A stretch of DNA of 64,000 bases from contig JAKJXP020000111.1 in the NCBI GenBank assembly GCA_022225965.2, forward strand, positions 62,001 to 126,000. Direction: 5' to 3'. This stretch comes from Diatrype stigma. Taxonomy: Eukaryota > Ascomycota > Sordariomycetes > Xylariales > Diatrypaceae. The notes beneath the pieces are model-generated. The model ran no database searches. It was not told the DNA's origin and worked only from the letters and a program-made list of their open reading frames with translations. Positions 22,244 to 32,484 of this stretch are shown piece after piece. The translations under genes and the position numbers were made by a program. Position 1 is the stretch's first letter; each line of letters starts with the position of its first letter.

Positions 22244-23625
22244 GATGTTAGATGTCAACTTACATAATATCTAGACTAGCTGAAGAGGCGGGCAGGTTGA
22301 TGTGCTGTTTGTGACCTGTTTGTCATTAGACATTAGGGTGGGAGCATGGAAAATCCCCCTTTACTGGGCTGCGTCTAGCCCGGTATATGTACATATGCAA
22401 CAACGCAAGTGACGACTTAGTCCAGGGCTGGATCATCGTGTATGAAAACGGTTTGCTTTTCGCTCACCAAGGGCACCTCTATAACCAGAGGTTTTCAGGG
22501 TGCTATCTTCTGTGTTGTATGACGGGCCCTGTTGATTCTAAAAGAGTAGATACTATAGTAACAAATACCAGCTGAGGAAAACACCAAGATGTTCTCGAAG
22601 GCCTGGATCACCACTGCTCTCCAACGGCCATGAACCAGACTATTCCATCAGGGGCAGGTCGGCGGGGTAATCAGGGTATCTGCTTAATGGCCGGGCACGT
22701 GCCGGGTTGTTGAGAGACGAGACAAAAATGGGAAGAGAACGGCTCAATAGTACTATGGACCCGACGCGTGTTTCTTGGCACGTACTATATGAGTACAAAC
22801 TAGTATGTTTGGTGGAATATTGGATGCACAAAGGCGAATAAGAACATTCCCGTGGAGAAATGCGGTGGAATGGGCGATGGCAATTCTAGGTGATCGAAGT
22901 CGGAACCGGAGTTTATTGGGACTTTACAAGCCTCTGGAGCTCCAGAAGGAGACGTCAGCAACCGCGTCACAGGGGAAAATTACCTGCTTGAAGTACCTAC
23001 TTGAAGTATCCGTTTGGCGCCGCCCTAAATACCGTTGTACTAGACTATGTAGAAACCAATTGCAGAGACATCGAGAATACGAGACGAGCACATTGTGCGA
23101 CTGACTCGATACGACTGGGTCTCGAGCTTTCGATGTCGGCAATGACCAATAGACATCAGAGCGCTTGCTTCCATTGTTACTCACCTGCCTACCGCCCTGG
23201 TTGGGGCCGGTTGGATGCAATCGCAGCCCCAAAAGTCTGCCAATGAATCCAGTGCTGCCACTTATTATTACCAGATCTATAACAGCGGCCATGCTGCCAT
23301 GCAACATGGCGGGGGACTCGTTTAGCCCCTGCAGGTACGGTGCAGTTAGGCGACTAGTTAGGTAGGATGGAGATCAAGCGGCCCCAGATCAAGAGATCAA
23401 TCGGTCAATCGGGACCATTGAATTTGGTTGAGATTTCTCCAATGACTTGGCTGACTTCCAAGGTTGGCTCCTCTTCGAATGAATGGGCAGCTCTGTATGC
23501 ATGCCCATACGCGCCTGATACGCGCTGACCTGAGAGGCGCAGCTTTTTTCTTTATGCCATAACGTAATTACCTATCAGGACAACACGAAACCCCGATGTC
23601 TACATCGGCTTGGCTGCAGTACTAC
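22244..23625. other. Gene-free region between two transposable elements
   Basis: There are only short frames without splice logic and no recognisable protein. It may contain older, unrecognised repeat remnants. Confidence 0.4.
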
Positions 23626-23910
23626 TACCTTACCGCGCGGGGGGGGTTTTTAGAGACGGTCCCGGGGATCGAATCCAGCAGTGGGGACGGTCCTTGGTTG
23701 AGGACTTTCAAAAGACTGACTAGCGGCCAAGACGATTTTTATCTAAGGGACGGTCTTAAAATTTCAAGACGGTCTTGAATTTTAAAGATAATCTTATACC
23801 AATATATAAGTTTTTAAAAATATATATATTATTATTTACTTATATAATATTATTATAAGCGATATTTAATTATGTAATATTATTACGTTATTAAGTATAA
23901 AGATTATTTT

Positions 23911-23978
23911 TACGGTCGGGATTCGAACCTTGTACTTACGGTTTACAGCTTAAGGTTTAACCACTACGCCAATCAGAA
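23911..23978 (-). repeat. tRNA-like module with A and B boxes (SINE-like or decayed tRNA)
   Basis: On the minus strand an A-box match TGGCGTAGTGG (23971-23961) is followed 31 bases later by a perfect B box GGTTCGAATCC (23929-23919). These are the internal RNA polymerase III promoter elements of tRNAs. The T-stem and acceptor stem do not pair well, so this is not a working tRNA. The AT-rich sequence after the B box contains short T runs. It is best read as a tRNA-derived SINE fragment or a dead tRNA caught in the surrounding inverted-repeat element. Confidence 0.45.
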
Positions 23979-24120
23979 ATTTACTACTAGTCACACAGTC
24001 ACATATAAGCACCTAGCTTATTTGTTTATATATAGCCACCTACAGCCCAGGTTTTGCCGGTACAGGTCAGCTGTAGCAATACAGCTGTATGTACGTACTG
24101 CAGCAGCGCTGCTGTAGCGG

Positions 24121-24222
24121 TGCAATTGTAGGTGCAATTGTAGGTGCAATTGTAGGTGCAATTGTAGGTATGCAGCTGTAGGTGCAGCTGTAGGTGCAAT
24201 TGTAGGTGCAGCTGTAAGTGCA
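24121..24222. repeat. 12-bp minisatellite (GCAATTGTAGGT / GCAGCTGTAGGT)
   Basis: Eight to nine tandem 12-bp units alternate AATT and AGCT cores (positions 3-6 of the unit). The tract lies inside the 858-bp inverted-repeat element. Both cores are palindromic, so each unit contains CAATTG or CAGCTG. Confidence 0.85.
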
Positions 24223-24487
24223 GCACTGTAATTTGGGTGGGTGATTTATACAGACGGTCTGGGCAGCCGGAAACGGTCTTGGACTTAAAGTGGTCCTAGG
24301 GATCAATTCGGTGAAAAAGTGACTTCCGTCCGGTGACGGTGGCCAGGTATTGGCATGGGCTTGTATGGGTGATTATCCCCAGGATCATGTCGGATATTTG
24401 GAGACCAGCACCAAATTTTGTAACTGTCCCTAGCGCCGTATCGATCACCGGGACCGTCTCCAAAAACCCCCCCCGCGCGGTAAGGTA

Positions 24488-25879
24488 CGTAGTATGCAGT
24501 AGTACCTACCTAGGTACATATAGACTCCTATCGAGACAGACGGTAAAAGAATTAGGTTATCGGTTGAGACCGATGTCCAGAATTGTTGATCCTCCAGGTA
24601 TCCAGGTACCCTAACTATCGCCTATACCGAAATAGATGGGACGAGGATCTAGCCTCAGCCAATGGAATCGCTTTCTCACAATCCGATTCCCTAAGGGTCC
24701 TGATCTTGCATAACCCCTGCACAAAGCTTAATCTAGGGGACTTCAGGTTCATTGTACTCTGACTGAGGGCACCTTTAATGTTTTCCCCTTTTTAGATAAA
24801 TACTATAAGTACTCAAGTAGTATAATACTGATATAACGTCCTCGACGACTATCAAGATCAGGGTTACGTTTTGCTGTACGGCTTCATCGAACACACAGAA
24901 CCAATAGCTGTATAGCTCCATCTCACACATTCTAGGGCAACTATAGTAACATACGACCATCTAATATATACATACATCAGTGAATACGAATTCGACCAAG
25001 TCGGTACCTTCCCAAGTTTCCAGTTTCCCTGTTGTATGCGTACCAGCATTGAGCCCAGCCAGCATCCCAACCCCTTTGGAATGCTCACTGACGACACAAT
25101 TCCAGCGACTATCAATCATAGTTGCCACTTGCACAATCCCTGGCTGATCACTTTGCCTTGATTCATTGATATTCATCACGCCACGTAACTACATCCAACC
25201 GACTCGGTCGACCTTGCGTTTCTAGTCAAAGAAGTTCCCCTGATATTGACAGGCATCCTTCTCTCCCTCCTGTTCTGTTGTTTGTTCCTGCACCGCACTG
25301 GCTCAACAACGTCGCGATACGAACAAGGAAGAAATCTATGCACACCTGTCATCATCCGGAGAAGCTGCTCCCTAAAACGGTAGGAGGATACTGAGCACCG
25401 CTGTGAGATACCGGCCGACCGACGGCTTTAGCTAGACCTCCTGCGACTATCCCAAGCGATCGTCCCTCGCGATACCCCACAATACGCGATACCCAGAGTA
25501 TCACGTCCGGCTTGTAATTTCGGTACAATTCTCAGGGGAACCTGATCTACGTTGCTGGGAGCGGATCCACACCACCACCAACCCCCTAGACTCTTGGGCC
25601 CTCATCCTGGAACGGGCTAATCGCAAGTCAACACCATTTCTACTTCGGGAAAGTTCCAGGATCACAGCACAGCCACTCCGATAACTAGTACATTAAAACC
25701 GAACCATCTGGGGTGCTTTATCAACTCTTCCAACACGAGAACTCGTCGAAAGCGTGTCATTTTCCATTCTTTAAAGAGCTGGTCCCCTTTTTTTGCTTCT
25801 CTGCTGCTCGTTCATCGAATCTGAATATTCCCATTATCAATTGAAGCCAAAAATACCTACACAAGACAAGAACGTCAAG
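24488..25879. other. Gene-free region upstream of the BAR gene
   Basis: The last few hundred bases should be the BAR gene promoter and 5' UTR. A minus-strand frame at 25176-24961 was considered and not accepted. CCTACCTAGGTAC occurs at 24504-24516. Confidence 0.4.
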
Positions 25880-27409
25880 ATGAATTTCACAAAGAAGATG
25901 GATCGTGCCTTTCAATGGGCTGGGGAGAAGATGGGCCACGAGGCCCGGACGAACGAACCCGACGATTTCAAGGCCCTCGAAACCGAGATAGCCTTACGGC
26001 ATGATGGTAAGATGCCCTGCGAAGTCGGTGGTAGCAATTGCTAACGAACCACGCTACCTATAGGATCAGAGCAGCTTCACAAGTCAATGAACAGCTATAC
26101 GAAATCGATGTCGAGGCGAGTTGACGGCAACGTTGACAAGGAGAAAGGCCTGCCGGTCAGCTACCTGGGAAGAACAATGATTACTCATGGCGAAGATTTC
26201 GAGCAGGACTCGGAGTATGGAAACTGCCTTATTGGTACGTTTACCACCTGTTGATTATCGGCCGCAACTTGAAGCATAGCTAACCTTGGATGAACAGCCA
26301 TGGGTAGAGCGAACGAACGGATCGCTGGAATCCAGGAAGCTTACATCGCAAATGCCACCTCTTACTGGCTTGAGGGTTTGGAGCGGCAGCTTGCCATGAT
26401 GAAAGAATACCAGGTTTGTCATACCAGCGCGGAAGAATCAGCCCACCTGGACTAACCCTCGTCATAGGCTGCACGTAAAAAGCTGGAGAACCGACGACTC
26501 GGGTATGATTCTGCCACCACGAAAATGCAGAAGGCGAAACGGGAAGACTTCCGTCTTGAGGACGAGCTCCGGGCCGCCAAAGCCAAATACGAGGAATCGA
26601 GCGAGGATGTCCTCCGTAGAATGCAAGACATCAAGGAAACAGAAGGCGAATCTATCCGTGACCTAACAAGTTTCCTCGATGCCGAACTCGACTACCATGA
26701 GCGATGTGCCGAAGAGCTCCGCCGTACTCGCCAGGAATGGGCCGCCGGACAAGGTCAATCAAATGGTTCGAGAACTGAGCGTAGCTCATCTCGTCGCCCA
26801 ACCCGGTCCAGGAGCAACACAGCCCAGTCATACTCGGAGCGCAACGACCGTACCGAAAATTGGGCAAGCCGCCAAGGGGTATACGAAGAAGAAGAACCAG
26901 CACCTGAGCCTGTGCGGGCGCCCATTCGATCTGGGCGCTATGGTGGAAGTGGTGCAACTACTCCTGAACCACCAGCACGCCCAACTGTTAGCCGGTCATC
27001 TACACTCGGAGTCGGTTCCGACGCATCGTATGCACGCCAGTCCACCTATCGTGAACCCCCACCGCCCCCACCAGAAATCAACCTTCAGAGAGCCAAGACA
27101 ACATTGCCGGCGCCTACAAACGTGGGAAATCTGCGCAATAATTTGAGACCGGTGAACAGAGTTTCTACAAACCAAAGCAGCTCGAGCCAAGATGTATTTG
27201 GTGACGGATACGACACAAACGCCAGCAGCGGTAGCCCGGATTATGACCGCTCTGAGAGCCCCGCGACGAGCTACGGCAGTCTAAGTAGGACCACGAGCAA
27301 CAACGGTTTGCCTGCCATGACCAGCGGAAGGAAAGCTCCCCCGCCACCACCTAGCAGGGCAAAGAAGCCCCCGCCTCCTATTCCAGCAAAGCGCGACATC
27401 GCCTACTAG
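25880..27409 (+). CDS. BAR-domain membrane-curvature protein (four exons, 451 aa)
   Basis: The model is join(25880..26006, 26064..26234, 26298..26413, 26468..27409), 1356 nt. BAR proteins form curved dimers that bind and bend membranes in endocytosis and trafficking. The BAR region covers about residues 1-240: MNFTKKMDRAFQWAGEKMG, FKALETEIALRHDGSEQLHK, TMITHGEDFEQDSEYGNCLI, then long helices (ATTKMQKAKREDFRLEDELR, YEESSEDVLRRMQDI, LDAELDYHERCAEELRR). The C-terminal 210 residues are Ser/Pro-rich and disordered, with proline runs (REPPPPPPEI, KAPPPPPSRAKKPPPPIPAK) that look like SH3 ligands. No SH3 domain is present in the protein itself. All three introns are 54-63 nt and canonical. The type is endophilin/amphiphysin-like; the closest yeast partner cannot be named from sequence reading alone. 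Confidence 0.88.
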
Positions 27410-28654
27410 ATCAATGCGAATATTCACCGTCGATGGATTATTCCTTGTGAATAATGGCGACGTACGCGGTGAATCAGAATGGGATTGACCACGTCGATTC
27501 GGAACAGCATCTCAAGACTATGAGCTTTCTCATGTTGTTAATACGCACATCACCGGCTGGAAACATCGTTTCCGGATTTCACCGATATTCCCTATGTGAT
27601 AATTCTGTCTATGCGGGCGTGTTGAAACGGGGTTCCAGATTTGTGGAATCCAGTAGTGCTCTTGGTATTGATTTTACAGCGTCGTGGATCGGAAAGCTCT
27701 CTTCAATGGCGGGTTCCGAGAAAGTAATGCACGGTGTTAAGGCGCTTGGCGGGAACCATGAACTAGAGCTAGAGCTTGAGCTTGCAGGAACACTCTCCTT
27801 TTGAGTCCCTAAGAATTATATATATACTTAGTATTTATGATGAACTGGCTTCTGATAATGCATGACCCTGCTGCGTCTCATTGTATTGTGTCGGTAATGA
27901 ATGATAAAGTAGGTAACATCAATGATGGAACTGCACCTAGAATCGTATTGGCGATCTAATAGCTAAACCTACATACAAAGTAGGTATGTTAGTAGGTAGC
28001 TTTAGCTTCTGACTGCATATACCTAGTATACCTAAGTACCTACCTAAAGCTAGGAGAGATTCGAACGAATTAGAGAAGGCTTATTTACTAGTACCATAGT
28101 AGATTCCATTCCGACTTTCCATCGGCGCGGAGGCCGGCTATGACCGGTGGAGATTTCCATCTGATCTATCGACATTGGCTGGAAAGTGCCCCTCCTCCCC
28201 TCCATCCATCACCCACCACAAGGGAGCTGGCGCCGCTGTGGACCTAAGAGCCTACATACTACCGAGCTATAGTACCTACATACAGGCAGTTTGCTGCAAC
28301 CGCTTCTAACCAGATCAGGTGGACCAGCCCGGCTGCTGCTGCATCTAACACTTCTAAATTCTATTAAGCCATAGCCACCTTCCCCCAACCAATCACAGCC
28401 CAAAGAATTACCCCAGACTTTCGCATTCGCGACGTCGCAGCACAACAACGATAAGGTCTTTTCGAATGCATTTAATTCCGAAAGTTCATGCCCTTTACAT
28501 TTTAGGATTTAACCGAAATTATAAACGTTTTTACTTTGCAATCGTCGTATACGATTGAATGCCGCGCAATATCCTGATCCGTGCACCTAGCGTTGCGACT
28601 AAATCCGTACGGGTAACGGGCCTTTTTTTATCGATAAGTTAAAACAATACTAGC
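27410..28654. other. Gene-free region between BAR gene and minisatellite
   Basis: 3' UTR of the BAR gene followed by sequence with several GTAGGTA / CCTACCTA motifs (27970-28045). A frame of 116 codons at 27454-27804 was rejected because it sits directly in the 3' UTR and has no family signal. TATCGATAAG at 28629-28638 borders the following repeat. Confidence 0.4.
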
Positions 28655-29283
28655 TTGGCTGGAACGGACCTGCTTTGTTGTAACGGGCCTGCTTTGCTAG
28701 AAAGGGCCTGGCTTTGTTATAACGGGCCTACTTTGCTGCAACGGGCCTGCTTTGCTGGAAGGGGCCCGGCTTAGCTGGAAGGGGCTTTGCTGGAAGGGGC
28801 TTTGCTGGAAGGGGCTTTGTTGGAAGGGGCTTTGCTGGAACGGGCCCGGCTTAGGTGGAACGGGCCTGGCTTTGCTGTAACGGGCTTGCTTTGCTGTAAC
28901 GGGCCTGCTTTGCTGGAAGGGGCCCGGCTTAGCTGGAAGGGGCTTTATTGGAAGGGGCTTTGTTGGAAGGGGCTTTGCTGGAAGGGGCTTTGCTGGAAGG
29001 GGCTTTGTTGGAAGGGGCTTTGCTGGAACGGGCCCGGCTTAGGTGGAACGGGCCTGGCTTTGCTGTAACGGGCCTGCTTTGCTGCAACGGGCCTGCTTTG
29101 CTGGAACGGGCCCGGCTTAGGTGGAACGGGCCCGGCTGGAAAGAATAGGCTTTGCTGGAAGGGGCTTTGCTATAACGGGCCTGCTTTGCTGGAACCGGCT
29201 TTGCTTTATTGGAAGGGGCCTAGCCTGGTAGGAAAGGGGCTGGCTTTGCCAGCCCCTTTCAAAGCCAGCCCCTTTCCTGCCAG
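28655..29283. repeat. GC-rich higher-order minisatellite (about 630 bp)
   Basis: The tract is built from 15-20-bp units of the form TTTGCTGGAAGGGGC and variants (TTTGCTGTAACGGGCCTGC; CCGGCTTAGGTGGAACGGGC). Units are arranged in a higher-order block: the run starting TTTGCTGGAAGGGGCCCGGC at 28751 recurs at 28909, giving a period of about 158 bp. The array ends in a perfect fold-back (GGCTGGCTTTGCCAGCC and GGAAAGGGGCTGG...CCAGCCCCTTTCC, 29230-29276). Short inverted TATCGATAA boxes lie on both sides (28629, 29298). Translated frames are only repeat peptides and are not proposed as genes. Confidence 0.85.
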
Positions 29284-29853
29284 TATTATTCCGGTCCTTA
29301 TCGATAAAAAGTTTAAGTTAAAGCTGATTATGTAATATGTTACTTTTCGGGCAAAGATACGATTCCCGGTCAGATTACGTAATACAATATTTACCTAGCC
29401 CAATTCAAATAAGCAGCAAAAAGCAATTCCCTTAAAGGTCTCCGCGCGAAGCGCGGAGCCGGCGTTAGCTGGTCACGACCACATGATTTTCCTGTGCAAT
29501 CATGTGTGCGATACCTAACTGGGTTCTTAGTAGGCAGTATAAATAGTCTGGTATAGCCGCCTGATCGTATCGGATTTGGTATACCCGTTGTGGTATACAT
29601 TATTTGATGTTTGAGACTCTAGACCCAACCAGGACTTCATAGACTGTCCTTTAGTTTTGACTTCTTTCAGTCCATCCCCTTTCTGCTTTTCTCCTTTTCG
29701 TATTATACACCTATATGATCACACCTCCGGCTTAGGCAGATACGAAGAAGACAAAAAAAAGAGACGTACAAGGGTAGAACAGACGCGGCCTCGAACAAGA
29801 GAAACAAGGCAAGAAGAAAGCAAAGGAACCAGGCAATAATCCACTACCTAAGT
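29284..29853. other. Region upstream of the oxygenase gene, with hairpin and TATA-like box
   Basis: A perfect hairpin CTCCGCGC-GAA-GCGCGGAG lies at 29440-29458. TATAAATA at 29538-29545 could be the TATA box of the downstream gene, with a long CT- and A-rich 5' UTR before ATG 29854. Confidence 0.4.
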
Positions 29854-31531
29854 ATGACTGGGACGCAAGACCTCCCGATGGACCTCCCCATCATCGACCT
29901 AGACGTCTTCCTGCGGGACCCGGCCTCGGCCGCGGCGCGGGCCGAGAGCGAGAAGGCGGCGCGCGCGCTGATCGCGTACGGGGCGCTGGTGCTGCACGAC
30001 GCGCGCGTGTCCGAGGCGGACAACGACATGTTTTTGGACCTGTTGGAGGATTACTTCGCGCTGCCCTCGGCCGCGCTCCGGCGGGATGAGCGGCCCGAGC
30101 TCGGCTTCCAGGTCGGAGTCACGCTCGAGAACACCGAGAAGCCCAAGTGCGCCGTCGACGAGCCCTGCCTCGACGTCATCGCCCGCCTGGCCCCCGCCGA
30201 GCGGCCCCTCGACATCTCCGCCCACAGCCCCGACCCCAAGTGCCGCTTCTTCTGGAGCATGGCCGACAGGGACGCGAAGCCCCCGTACGAGACCAGCTTC
30301 CCCGCCCTGAACGCCCCCAACGTCGTCCCGGAGGACCCGGCCGTCAGGGACCGCTGGACCCCCGTGATGCAGACGTGGGGGACGGCCATGAAGAGCGCGT
30401 ACGTATTGCATTTGCCTAGCTAGTATTAGCTCGTTGGGAACTTCTTCTTCTGTCTTGAACCCTTCTTTACTGATATCTCGCTGAACTTCCAGTGTCTCGG
30501 GACTCGCCGAAATGGCCGCCGTTGGGTTGGGCCTGCCGGCCTCGACCTTCACGGATGCGGGCCGGTACGGGTGAGTTTGCATTACCCCCCGAGCGCTCGC
30601 TCCGGACCTTGGAACCTTATGGTATGCATGGCTTACCCGATCCCATCATAGCCCGCATCTCCTCGCACCGACGGCTTCGGATCTTGTGAAATATGGCGAG
30701 AAGGACACGATCCTTGCCGGCTTCCACACGGACCTGAATTTCCTGACTATTCATGGCCGGTCGCGGTATCCTGGGCTACGGTATGTAGAATCAAATCCCC
30801 TTTGTAGGTTCTTTGCTCGATGGGCTTCAAGCTGACATTGCTTGTATTGTAGTAAGTACCGAACTGCAGGTTATGCGTTTGCTGTGGTTCTCTTGGGGCG
30901 TTTTAGCACGTTGAAATTCCGCCTTGAGAGAAACGACCAGCGCACCCTATTTCCCGTACATCCCACGTTAACGCGAGTATGACAGACATCTGGGCCCGGA
31001 ACACGGGGAAGAAAATCCCGGTTAAGATCCCGCAGGGGAATTACTTGCTCGTGCAGGCTGGGAAACAGCTGGAGCATCTTACCGGTGGACTTATCAAAGC
31101 TGGCTGGTACGTACTTATCTATCCTTTCTAGCCACTACCACCGGTCAATGAAGACTAACAAAGATGTGTTCTAGTAAGTATCTGAAACTCTACGCGCATG
31201 CGTACTGCGAAGGAGCTCCTCTCAACGCACAGCTTGCGATTAGCAGTCTTCTAACCTGACCATGTGTCACCTGGCAGTTCACGAGGTGGTGGTCAACCAA
31301 CAGACGCTCGACACGATCGAGAAGCGCAAGCAGGCATTCCCGGACCGCCCGCTCGTCCGTATCAGCAGTACCTTCTTCTGGCATCTGAGTAGCGACTTCG
31401 ATCTTGCGCCCATCCCTGCGCTCTCGGACCAGGCCAAGGCGCTCCGCGCCGAGCAGTTCAACCTCGGCCGGGATGAGGGCGAGGAAGTGGTGTATAAGCC
31501 CATGAAAGTTGGAGAGCAAGTGCAGGAGTAA
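29854..31531 (+). CDS. 2-oxoglutarate/Fe(II)-dependent oxygenase, IPNS-like (374 aa), with two twin introns
   Basis: The model is join(29854..30398, 30493..30570, 30652..30779, 30986..31105, 31278..31531), 1125 nt. The enzyme should oxidise a small molecule using 2-oxoglutarate and O2. DIOX_N features are at the start (DLPIIDLDVFLRDP, AALIAYGALVLHDA-like). Iron ligands are His233 and Asp235 (GFHTDLNFLTIHGRSRYPGL) and His292 (KAGFHEVVVN); the 2-oxoglutarate contact RxS is Arg318-Ile-Ser320. Other family blocks are IWARNTGKKIPV and LLVQAGKQLEHLTGG. Introns 1 and 2 are ordinary. Introns 3 and 4 fit only as nested twin introns (separate entries); this yields GLHIWARNTG and AGFHEVVV, as expected for the family. 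The substrate is unknown and no biosynthetic cluster surrounds it. Confidence 0.85.
30780..30985 (+). other. Stwintron 1: internal intron splits the donor G|U of an outer intron
   Basis: The internal intron is 30781-30852 (GTATGT...CTGAC...TTGTAG, 72 nt). Its removal joins G30780 to TAAGT at 30853, creating a new donor GTAAGT for the outer intron, which ends CAG at 30985 (134 nt left). The exon then reads CTA C|AC ATC TGG = L-H-I-W. A plain single intron from 30781 to the weak acceptor CGAG (30977) is also in frame but inserts RMTD in place of H. Confidence 0.7.
31106..31277 (+). other. Stwintron 2: same arrangement in the next intron
   Basis: The internal intron is 31107-31174 (GTACGT...ACTAAC...TTCTAG, 68 nt). 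Its removal joins G31106 to TAAGT at 31175, creating GTAAGT; the outer intron ends GGCAG at 31277 (104 nt left). The exon reads GGC T|TT CAC GAG = G-F-H-E, supplying the iron-ligand His. No single GT-AG intron from 31107 that I could find restores this frame. Confidence 0.75.
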
Positions 31532-32484
31532 GAATAAGACCTTTCCCACCCTTTCCCCTTTTTTCTTCGACTTTCCCTCGGATTTGCATCATTCCTTGCC
31601 ATGAGGTTGGCTGACTCCAGATAATCACAGCGAGCTGAAACACATCGCGCTCATGGCCTGATGATTTATATGGCGTTATGAGGTTGTGCAGTTGTCTATG
31701 GTTTTTGGGGGCGGGGGTTAGCGTTGCTTCTTATACTATGGGGAATTTGAGATTGTGAGGGTGTGCACAGCAGCATTTCGGGGACGATTATGAAGTATAC
31801 ATAGTATCTATCAGGGGTTGGCTTACCACCACATTAACCCCGGTTATAGGAGAAAACCAATCGATCGTCACAGCTGATCGGACCACGATTACGCCTATGC
31901 TGCACATTTAGACGCAGGGCCAACGACCTACCTAGTCAGATAAGTATTAGACAGCCAACTACTATGTAGTATATACATAGTAGTCTATACTATCTAACTA
32001 CCAAGCTGTCTGAATACGACGTAGGCCGATCTCTTGCACCGGATCCCCGGACTTGACCTGACCCACATGACTAATGAGAGATCTGATTGGTGGCCAATTG
32101 GCTACAGTTACAAGATGGTCAATATGCCCAATCAGAACATTTATAGGATCTCAAAACTGGCCCGTTTAGTGGACTTTACTGGTCCAACAGTGGGCATGGA
32201 CAACGGGTTTAGTGAGCTCTGCCAATGGGATTTTTGATAATTTCTGTACCTGTAGCCAAATGGCCCTCCGTCAGTTAAGGACCCCAAGCAGGGTCTGGAA
32301 CCCCCATGGGCCATCGTTGTTATCGCCATTCTCCCCATTTTCCTTCCCATCTTGATTTCATCATTCGGTACCTCGAACATACCCACTTATTAGTTAACGT
32401 AGGACTGCGTACGATCCCTCGGTGAAGCGTTCATTCGGGATTATTTCTACACAACTCGACGTGCTATTATTATGTGCGTAGAGA
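31532..32484. other. Intergenic region, oxygenase / Zn2Cys6 regulator
   Basis: No gene was seen. A 25-bp palindrome CTACTATGTA-GTATA-TACATAGTAG lies at 31959-31983, flanked by AGACAGC / GCTGTCT arms. The right part is the promoter of the regulator at 32485. Confidence 0.45.

Larger units (their letters stand above)
23628..24485. mobile_element. Non-autonomous inverted-repeat element, 858 bp, TA-flanked
   Basis: The left arm starts CCTTACCGCGCGGGGGGGGT (23628) and continues TTTTAGAGACGGTCCCGG. The right arm is its inverted copy ending at 24485; about 44 bp match with two differences. TA lies immediately outside both ends (23626-23627, 24486-24487). Inside, near both ends, the motif ACGGTC recurs (for example 23684, 23751, 23769, 24254, 24273), like subterminal transposase-binding repeats. 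The interior is composite: an AT-rich core (23780-23910), a tRNA-like module and a 12-bp minisatellite. No transposase is encoded. The TA flank suggests Tc1/mariner-type insertion; the family is otherwise unrecognised. Confidence 0.7.

Noticed and set aside
23653..23680. GGGATCGAATCC near the left arm of the 858-bp element as a second B box
   Set aside because: No matching A box; it is part of the terminal inverted repeat region.
24026..24306. QLHLQLHLQLH-type and NCTYNCTYNC-type frames
   Set aside because: Translations of the 12-bp minisatellite.
24951..24962. ACATACGACCAT, identical to the usual 5' end of fungal 5S rRNA
   Set aside because: The match stops after 12 bases and none of the rest of 5S follows; chance.
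24961..25176. Minus-strand frame starting MNINESRQSDQPGIVQVA
   Set aside because: It reads somewhat protein-like for 70 codons but ends in TA-rich sequence with no clear family or onward exon; kept as non-coding.
27454..27804. 116-codon frame after the BAR gene
   Set aside because: It begins 45 bp after the BAR stop, has no recognisable fold or splice sites and a low-complexity LELELEL end; it is read as 3' UTR.
28060..28080. GATTCGAACGA resembling a tRNA B box
   Set aside because: No A box at the right distance and no foldable stems.
28787..29148. Repeat-peptide frames (LLEGALLEGA, CWKGLCWKGL)
   Set aside because: They are translations of the minisatellite, not a gene; no start context or flanking exons.
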